Below, piece after piece: positions 58,511 to 64,000 of a stretch of DNA of 64,000 nt (positions are counted from its first letter, which is position 1; the number at the start of each line of letters is the position of its first letter). This DNA is from Lactiplantibacillus mudanjiangensis (GTDB taxonomy: Bacteria > Bacillota > Bacilli > Lactobacillales > Lactobacillaceae): the NCBI RefSeq assembly GCF_005405385.1, contig NZ_BJDY01000006.1:1-64000 (forward strand), written 5' to 3'. Both the position numbers and the translations under genes were made by a program. The notes below the pieces were generated by a model. It was not told where the DNA came from. It worked only from the letters and a program-made list of their open reading frames with translations, and did no database searches.

Positions 58511-59878
58511 TTGGACAGTGGCCAGATAATTACAAATTTAGTCATTATTGTCATTACGTTCTGCGTCGCCGCTTTCTTTGTGGCCTGTGAATTTGCTTTA
58601 GTTCAGACCCGACCAAGCGCCCTCGAAGAAGAACAAAAAAAGCGAGATAAGCCTTCCAAACGGATTGCGACCTCGTTACACATGGTTCACAACTTAAATG
58701 AATACCTCTCAACGACTCAAGTTGGGGTTTCAGTAGCTGGGATCATTTTAGGTTGGATTGGTGAACAAACGACTGAGCACTTTGTTTTACAATTGCTCGA
58801 TGCGTTCCACCTGTCGATTAGCACGTCGATTTTACGGGCAATCAGTATTGTGGTTGGGGTTTTCGTCCTAACCTACTTAGAAGTTGTCCTCACTGAAATC
58901 GTCCCGAAAAATATTGCCATCGATATGCCACTCAAGGTAATGGCCGTAGTCACTACCCCATTACGTTGGTTCCATGTCATTTTTTATCCATTCGTTTGGT
59001 TATTAAATACCTCTTCGGCAGGTGTCGTCAAGATGCTTGGGATTCCAGTCGCTAATGAAGATAATGATGTCTACTCACAAGCTGAAATTTTGAACTTATC
59101 ACGTAACGCCGTTTCTGGTGGTGAACTTGATCGTGATGATTATCTTTACATGGAACGGGCATTTGAATTTAACGATAAGATCGCTAAAGATGTCATGATC
59201 GACCGGACGCAACTAGTTGTCATCGACATTAATGATACGGTTAAGCAAGCCATTCGGGTTTACTTGCAGAAACGCTTCAGTCGTCTTCCCGTCGTGGCTA
59301 ACAATGACAAGGATAAAATCTTAGGTTATGTCTATAACTATGATTTGATTCGTCAAGGTGAAGTCGACGATGAAATTCGGGTCAATAAGGTGTTACGTAA
59401 CATCATCACCATTCCCGAAACGACACCGATCCAAGAGATCCTACAAAAAATGATTCAAAAACAAACACCTATTGTGGTCGTTGTGGATGAATATGGTGGG
59501 ACCAGCGGGATCGTCACCGATAAGGATATTTACGAAGAACTCTTTGGGACAGTCAATGACGAAATCGACAATGTTTCAACTGAGTATGTCGAAAAACAAG
59601 ACAATGGCAATTACCGCATGAGTGGGAAGATGACGTTGTATGATTTCGAACGTTTCTTCAAAATTGATTTAAGAGAATTTGAGGATTCCGATGTCGTTAC
59701 ACTAACCGGATATGTCTTAGACAATTTTCCAAAGATCCAAGCTGGCGATACCGTCCAAATCGCAGATTTCGATTTTAAGGCCTTGGATTTTGAGAATGCG
59801 TATATCAATTGGTTTGAAGTCAGTCGTCGCGAACCTGTGGCAACCGCAACTGGTGATGACGAAGACAAAGCTGAATAG
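58511..59878 (+). CDS. CNNM/HlyC-CorC family transporter-like protein with CBS domains
   Basis: 455 residues from a TTG start preceded by GAGG (an ATG at 58496 is in frame but has no site). Residues 1-190 form a DUF21 membrane domain with about four helices (VACEFALVQTRPSALEE...VVLTEIVPKNIAID). Residues about 210-335 are two CBS domains (MIDRTQLVVIDINDTVKQAI...IVVVVDEYGGTSGIVTDKDIYEELFG). The end is a CorC_HlyC domain (MSGKMTLYDFERFF...VQIADFDFKALDFENAYINWFEV). The family exports or senses Mg2+/Co2+; haemolysin naming is historical. Confidence 0.92.
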   Translation: MDSGQIITNLVIIVITFCVAAFFVACEFALVQTRPSALEEEQKKRDKPSKRIATSLHMVHNLNEYLSTTQVGVSVAGIILGWIGEQTTEHFVLQLLDAFHLSISTSILRAISIVVGVFVLTYLEVVLTEIVPKNIAIDMPLKVMAVVTTPLRWFHVIFYPFVWLLNTSSAGVVKMLGIPVANEDNDVYSQAEILNLSRNAVSGGELDRDDYLYMERAFEFNDKIAKDVMIDRTQLVVIDINDTVKQAIRVYLQKRFSRLPVVANNDKDKILGYVYNYDLIRQGEVDDEIRVNKVLRNIITIPETTPIQEILQKMIQKQTPIVVVVDEYGGTSGIVTDKDIYEELFGTVNDEIDNVSTEYVEKQDNGNYRMSGKMTLYDFERFFKIDLREFEDSDVVTLTGYVLDNFPKIQAGDTVQIADFDFKALDFENAYINWFEVSRREPVATATGDDEDKAE

Positions 59879-59884
59879 TCTTTA

Positions 59885-59927
59885 AAATGCGATAACGCCT
59901 ACTACAGGTTGTTATCGCATTTTTATT
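59885..59927 (+). terminator. Intrinsic terminator after the CBS-domain gene
   Basis: AAATGCGATAAC pairs with GTTATCGCATTT, followed by T-rich sequence. Confidence 0.8.
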
Positions 59928-59956
59928 TAAGCCTTTTTGGATCGAATTAGCTCGAC

Positions 59957-60364
59957 TTGCCACCTTCCGTTCTCCCACCTTGAGCCGGAACGCTGTGGGT
60001 GGACCGGTTCAGCCAAAAAGCGGTCTGAACCGTCGTTTTGAACCGCAAAATCCGCGTTTCAAAAACGCCGATCTCTAAGCGATAAATCGCCAAGAGCTCC
60101 CACGGCTGGGCTCAATGTGAGCTCACTCTCGGTTATAATGGTGATTACGAAATTGATTGATATTCGCAATAAAACCGGAGTCAGCCAGTGATGGCGCCGG
60201 CCGTGACAACATCGTTAGTCCGGCTGTTTTTTCCGGGCTTTACGATATGGACGACTTTTGAGACTAGCGGTTTGGGCTAGGCTCAAAAGCGAGGTGGCAG
60301 CCCGCACTTTGGCTGGAGCCGGTCCCCACAGCCGGCAGAATCACTGGCTGACGTAGGTGACTAT
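59957..60364 (+). repeat. Intergenic structured repeat element, copy 7 (full)
   Basis: Full copy from TTGCCACCTTCCG to GACGTAGGTGACTA. Its stems are the most regular of all copies: GGTTCAG (60006-60012) with CTGAACC (60025-60031), CTTTTGAG (60255-60262) with CTCAAAAG (60282-60289), GTCAGCCAGTGAT with ATCACTGGCTGAC. TATAAT lies between the arms. CTTTCAATC at 60414 matches the conserved right flank. Confidence 0.85.
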
Positions 60365-60450
60365 TTAGCCTAACCAAGAGTATTTGGGCAAAAGCTTTAC
60401 TCCCGATTATCAGCTTTCAATCTTTATTTTAAAACTAATCATTATTAACG

Positions 60451-60470
60451 GATAATCATTATAATGATAA
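60451..60470. promoter_or_regulatory. Fur/PerR-like box
   Basis: GATAATCATTATAATGATAA contains overlapping GATAAT-N-ATTATA and ATAAT repeats like Fur and PerR sites. It lies about 215 bases upstream of the nrdI promoter, so its target is uncertain. Confidence 0.4.
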
Positions 60471-60627
60471 AAAGTAGCCCATCACAACAGTCAACAAATT
60501 TTTTTAATTTATTTGGATAAGATGGTCTATTTAGTCGACTATGTTTAACTAAACTGACGTAACACCAATCAGACCGGCATTTTGATTTAGGCTTTAATTG
60601 TTCATAGCTAAACTAGTTTTGTTAATC

Positions 60628-60691
60628 GCTTACAATTGTAAGCAGATTTAACATAAAGTTGTTTGCAAAACCATCAGGCCGGGCGTAAACT
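60628..60691 (+). promoter_or_regulatory. nrdI promoter with upstream 16-base palindrome
   Basis: TTGCAA (60663-60668) and TAAACT (60686-60691) are 17 bases apart. A perfect palindrome GCTTACAATTGTAAGC lies at 60628-60643, 20 bases before -35. It does not match the NrdR box as I know it. Confidence 0.55.
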
Positions 60692-60725
60692 TAGTATATG
60701 AAATTACAGAAATGGGGAACCAGCC

Positions 60726-61199
60726 GTGAGTGAAAACGTCATTAACATTATTTACATCTCGATTGAAGGAAATACCCGCTCATTTGTGACGGGCATGCAA
60801 GACTACGCTAAGACCCAACACGCTGCGGATGAAAGCAATCCATTAATCACCTTAAAAGAAATTAGTGAACAAACTGACTTTGCCATTGAAACGAAACCTT
60901 ATTTTGCCTTTGTCCCAACTTATTTGGACGGTGGTAACGGCATTGATACTGGCGTCAAAGAATTGTTGACCAACGTTTTGGGCGAATATTTAAACTACGA
61001 TTTGAACCCTAGTCTTTGTTTAGGCGTTGTGGGTAGTGGTAACCGAAACTTCAACGAACAATACTGCTTAACTGCCCGCCGTTACGCAGAACAATTGGAC
61101 ACTGATTTAATCGGTGATTACGAATTACGTGGCACCTCAGTTGATACTGAACGAATTTACAACGTCATGAAAGAACGGCTACACGCCCTTGGTGACTAA
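60726..61199 (+). CDS. nrdI: NrdI-like flavodoxin for class Ib ribonucleotide reductase
   Basis: 157 residues with a GTG start (GGGGAACC upstream). NIIYISIEGNTRSFV is the FMN-phosphate loop of NrdI, and VVGSGNRNFNEQYCLTARRYAEQL is its G-(S/T)-GNRNF signature. NrdI supplies the oxidant that builds the dimanganese-tyrosyl cofactor in NrdF. Usually it is encoded with nrdHEF; here it stands alone between its own promoter and a terminator. The reductase genes must be elsewhere. Confidence 0.9.
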   Translation: MSENVINIIYISIEGNTRSFVTGMQDYAKTQHAADESNPLITLKEISEQTDFAIETKPYFAFVPTYLDGGNGIDTGVKELLTNVLGEYLNYDLNPSLCLGVVGSGNRNFNEQYCLTARRYAEQLDTDLIGDYELRGTSVDTERIYNVMKERLHALGD

Positions 61200-61202
61200 A
61201 CC

Positions 61203-61241
61203 CAAAAGAACCGCCAACTCAATTGAGCTGACGGTTCTTTT
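61203..61241. terminator. Bidirectional intrinsic terminator
   Basis: AAGAACCG..CAACTC pairs with GAGCTG..CGGTTCTT, followed by TTTTT, between convergent nrdI and the MFS gene. Confidence 0.8.
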
Positions 61242-62411
61242 TTAACCATTTAACAAATGCGTCTGCCAAGCTTTAATAAGCACGCCGGCTAACGCGACTA
61301 ACATCATCAGTGTCACGCTAATAAACAAGATCGTATAAGAGAACTGTGCGACCATCATCCCACCAAACAATGGTCCTACAGCCCGTCCTAGCGACAACGC
61401 CATATTAAAGCGGCCTTGATACTTACCACGTTGATCAACCGCAGCCATATCATCAATCCAGGCCGGGACAATCGGTAAACCGACCACTTCGCCCAAGGTC
61501 AAGATAACCATAATCACGATGAAATCAATATATTGTCGCGCAAAAACGAGCCCTAGAAATGATAGCGCAAATAACGTAATTCCTAGACCAATTTGAGTGC
61601 CAATTTTAAATCGTTCGTTGAATAACGTCACTAACGGCTGACTAATAATAATTAATAGGCCGTTAATCGTCCACACTTCGCTGTATCGCCGGAACGGAAT
61701 CCCTAAATTAGTCATATGAACCGACAACAGACTCTCCCACAGCGCGTAACTGAGATAGACCGTAAAGATTAATAAACATATCATCCAGATCAATTGTCGT
61801 TTAGCACCGGTCGTCGTGTCAGGCGTCCGCCCGGTCTTTTCTGTTTCTGGTTTAATCGCGGCGACGTTAATGTTAAATTTACTCAATACAATCACGACTA
61901 ACCCAATGTAACAAGCCGTTGTCACCATGAAGACCACATCAATACCCAAATCAAGTAGATACCCAACCAACAAGGTGCCAATGACCACACCAACATTTAA
62001 GGCCAGATACAGCATATTGAAAACATAACGATTACTCTTAGTTGTCACGGTAGCTGCATAAGCATTAACCACCGTCATACTAATCCCATCGCCAAAACCA
62101 ACCACAATCAACCCGATCGCATATGGCCACAAACTATGCCAAAAAATAAGTGTTGCTAGCGTTAGGGTGGAGACTGTCACCCCTAAAATTGCTGTCCAAT
62201 AGGGCCGCCAACGATCAAACAACCGCCCCCCGACATAGTTCCCCAGAATCATTGCCAACGACATCCAGAACAACACAGTTCCCGAAAACGTTAGGCTTTG
62301 ATGGAGATAATTGTGCATGTAAACCGTCGTTAACGGCCACATGAATGCGGCACCGGCATTATTTAGCAAATTAGCTAAAAACAGCCACCGCAACCGAACT
62401 TCTTTTTGCAT
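61242..62411 (-). CDS. MFS transporter (multidrug-type, 12 helices)
   Basis: 389 residues from MQKEVRLRWLFLANLLNNAG; AGGTGAG lies upstream of this ATG. Twelve membrane segments with a central basic loop (KPETEKTGRTPDTTTGAKRQ). The motif A region is NYVGGRLFDRWRPYW after helix 2. It resembles YttB/YfmO-like exporters; the substrate is unknown. It is followed by a shared terminator with nrdI. Confidence 0.85.
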   Translation of the reverse strand: MQKEVRLRWLFLANLLNNAGAAFMWPLTTVYMHNYLHQSLTFSGTVLFWMSLAMILGNYVGGRLFDRWRPYWTAILGVTVSTLTLATLIFWHSLWPYAIGLIVVGFGDGISMTVVNAYAATVTTKSNRYVFNMLYLALNVGVVIGTLLVGYLLDLGIDVVFMVTTACYIGLVVIVLSKFNINVAAIKPETEKTGRTPDTTTGAKRQLIWMICLLIFTVYLSYALWESLLSVHMTNLGIPFRRYSEVWTINGLLIIISQPLVTLFNERFKIGTQIGLGITLFALSFLGLVFARQYIDFIVIMVILTLGEVVGLPIVPAWIDDMAAVDQRGKYQGRFNMALSLGRAVGPLFGGMMVAQFSYTILFISVTLMMLVALAGVLIKAWQTHLLNG

Positions 62412-62458
62412 GTTACTCACCTAATTTTTTCCATTTTCTTTTTAGTATACGCCTCAAC

Positions 62459-62497
62459 AAAAAAGACGCCCACTCTAAAAGAGTGACCGTCTTTAGA
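62459..62497 (-). terminator. Intrinsic terminator of the secreted-protein gene
   Basis: On the minus strand AAAGACG.TCACTC pairs with GAGTG.GCGTCTTT, followed by T residues. Confidence 0.75.
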
Positions 62498-62511
62498 CAA
62501 GCGCCGTTAAA

Positions 62512-63312
62512 CTAGAAACTTAAAACGCTTGATTTGCTGCTGGTAGCAACTTTTGAATAACTGTAGTAATGAGCACCTTGACCAAAGTTTTCTTTGACCC
62601 GGCTGTTCTTGCTATTTACAACGTAAAAGCTTGAAGCGCTCCGGAAACGTAAGTAGAAAGTTTCAGTCTTGCTGCCAGACTTAGCGCTAACTTTCCAAAG
62701 ATGCTTGTTACTGGTACTTGCAGTATAAGTCCCACTTAACAAGGTCTTGGTCTTAGCACCTGACTTGTAACGTTTAACGGTGATCTTCTTACCACTCGTT
62801 AACGTCCACTTCGTGTAATAGCCTTTGTAGCTTGATGACTTCCAAGTCCCAGTAACGCTGCTAACTAAGCCATAGGTTGAGGCCTTCTTAGTTGTTGTAG
62901 TGGTCGTCTTAGCAGCAGTTTTAGCCGTTACAGTGACGATCCGGTACATGTATGAATACTTGCCATTAGTAGCGTAGACATACAAATCAGTACCCTTCTT
63001 GTAAGTCTTTGGTAATTTAACAGTAAACTTACCCGTCTTTGATGAAGCAGTTGCTGAAGCAATCTTGCTCTTACCAGCGTTTGAACCACTAGCACCCTTT
63101 TTAGCATAAACCGTAACTTTAGCGCCTTTAGTGGCAGTCCCAGTAACCGTCTTGCTGCTGGTGTTTAACCCGTCAACTTTAATAGTCGTCTTCGTTGCAG
63201 CTTGAGCGACAGTATCAGCTGAATTGTTAGTCCCTAAAGCCGCTGGGGCAAATAAGGAAACAGCTGTAACTGTTGCTAATAAGCCTGTCATTAATTTCTT
63301 CGAAGTTTGCAT
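62512..63312 (-). CDS. Secreted protein with Ig-like (Big_6-type) domain
   Basis: 266 residues from MQTSKKLMTGLLATVTAVSL; AAAGGGAG lies upstream. Signal peptide with cleavage near AQAA. Residues about 40-125 form a bacterial Ig-like module (TIKVDGLNTSSKTVTGTATKGAKVTVY...GKFTVKLPKTYKKGTDLYVYAT). A KTTTTTTKK linker leads to a C-terminal Ser/Lys/Tyr-rich domain (SSVTGTWKSSSYKGYYTKWTL) with strong codon repetition. No LPxTG anchor. It is probably a cell-wall-associated protein of unknown role. Confidence 0.75.
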   Translation of the reverse strand: MQTSKKLMTGLLATVTAVSLFAPAALGTNNSADTVAQAATKTTIKVDGLNTSSKTVTGTATKGAKVTVYAKKGASGSNAGKSKIASATASSKTGKFTVKLPKTYKKGTDLYVYATNGKYSYMYRIVTVTAKTAAKTTTTTTKKASTYGLVSSVTGTWKSSSYKGYYTKWTLTSGKKITVKRYKSGAKTKTLLSGTYTASTSNKHLWKVSAKSGSKTETFYLRFRSASSFYVVNSKNSRVKENFGQGAHYYSYSKVATSSKSSVLSF

Positions 63313-63638
63313 CAAAAATAACTCCCTTTCTTATTTCAGACCATATTATAACCTCTTCACTTCATTCCGGCTAGTTATCTGGATTAAAAGATATAAACTT
63401 TTTAATATTTCTTCAAACAAATTTTAGATTTTCGATATAACTGACATTAGCGATCCATGTCGTATAAGACCATTCGGTAAGATCTAACCGTCGATCAACA
63501 ATGATGGGGACTAGCCGTTATTGCACGTTGCGGATCAAAACCGGTTCAATCGTAAGTACTACTCCCCTGACGATTGTCATCATTTCAAAAAACACCAATT
63601 TTTTAGGTCTGCATTCCCAACTCTGGCACAGAGATTGT

Positions 63639-63644
63639 TATAAT
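63639..63644 (+). promoter_or_regulatory. Extended -10 promoter of the last gene
   Basis: TGTTATAAT gives a perfect TATAAT with the TGn extension; no good -35 is seen. 63320-63630 holds no gene I can support. Confidence 0.5.
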
Positions 63645-63701
63645 AGATAACAACGCCGGCATTCATGCGTTAGCTGAAACCGGATTAGCGGAGGTGTTAA
63701 T

Positions 63702-64000
63702 TTGCATGCAACGAATTTTGGCCTGTCTTGGGCTTTCTTAATTTTTTGGTTGGTCTGGATTTATCAGTGGGTAAAAATGCCCCCGTTCCGATCACTATTA
63801 GGTTATACCTCCCGGCTGGCCTGTCGAGATAAAACGGCTTGGCGATTTGCCCAACGATTTTACGCCTTACTTGGTATCGAAATTTTTACTATTTTATTAA
63901 TTGCCGCAGTCTGCGGTGCGCTATTCAACATCGATTGGTTACAAAGTTTTAATTTACAAGCCATCGGTTTAGGGATCGGCTTAATTATTCAAAACGTCGC
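63702..64000 (+). CDS. Membrane protein, N-terminal part (runs off the window)
   Basis: TTG start 7 bases after GGAGG; the frame is open to the window end (about 99 codons). The sequence begins HATNFGLSWAFLIFWLVWIY with a first membrane helix, then a basic loop (MPPFRSLLGYTSRLACRDKT), a second helix (FYALLGIEIFTILLIAAVCG) and the start of a third (AIGLGIGLIIQNV). No family can be named from this part. Confidence 0.65.
   Translation, partial: MHATNFGLSWAFLIFWLVWIYQWVKMPPFRSLLGYTSRLACRDKTAWRFAQRFYALLGIEIFTILLIAAVCGALFNIDWLQSFNLQAIGLGIGLIIQNV

Noticed and set aside
1-64000. CRISPR arrays, tRNA or rRNA genes, intact insertion sequences
   Set aside because: No regularly spaced short repeats, no tRNA cloverleaf or rRNA sequence and no transposase reading frame was recognised in the window.

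Overview
The window looks like chromosomal DNA of a lactic acid bacterium of the Lactiplantibacillus plantarum group. The signs are an LPQTxE-type sortase signal, a full-length phosphoketolase, G-rich Shine-Dalgarno sequences with frequent TTG and GTG starts, a T-box leader, and a class IIa bacteriocin whose mature peptide resembles, from memory, plantaricin C19. The species is an inference. Most of the sequence is gene-dense housekeeping and accessory DNA with compact intrinsic terminators.

Layout. 0-10.9 kb: end of a sortase-anchored protein, a nitroreductase/PPK2 operon, a nucleoside hydrolase, a HAD/LacI pair, an RpiR regulator, a Gfo/Idh oxidoreductase and a CPA1 antiporter. 11-15 kb: a DXS-like enzyme, a nicotinamidase-like hydrolase, a secreted protein and an orphan bacteriocin-immunity-like gene. 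15-26 kb: a GntR/ABC operon, PepF, an XRE/methyltransferase pair, an SdpI-like membrane protein, a thioredoxin and a T-box-controlled Cys/Met lyase. 26.5-31.7 kb: a MerR-centred region with two MerR regulators, an MFS exporter and two NAD(P)-binding proteins, where promoters carry the 19-bp spacer and dyad typical of MerR activation.

32-39.6 kb is the most notable accessory region. All of it is on the minus strand and visibly AT-rich. It holds a three-component quorum-sensing system (EntF/CbnS-like double-glycine inducing peptide, GHKL kinase, LytTR regulator), a C39-peptidase ABC exporter, a 55-residue class IIa bacteriocin that is easy to miss by length, a PedC-like thiol-disulfide protein, an intact EntA-type immunity gene and a decayed second immunity gene. 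The kinase and regulator should sense the exported peptide and induce the bacteriocin genes. The exporter would cut both double-glycine leaders, the PedC-like protein would form the bacteriocin's two disulfides, and the immunity protein would protect the cell.

39.7-64 kb: candidate structured RNAs upstream of a small gene and of lplA, then UspA, an RluA synthase, a glycosyltransferase, phosphoketolase with a probable GntR operator, a YbaK deacylase with a membrane HExxH protein, a frameshifted secreted metzincin, a prophage-type DNA methylase pseudogene, an HD hydrolase with an orphan LytTR regulator, Hsp20, a CBS transporter-like protein, an orphan nrdI with a Fur-like box, an MFS protein and a secreted protein.

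Scattered through the window is a family of about 400-bp non-coding intergenic elements: five full copies and two truncated ones. They have imperfect terminal inverted repeats and internal stems that differ between copies by compensatory base changes. This family is the strongest candidate for something undescribed.
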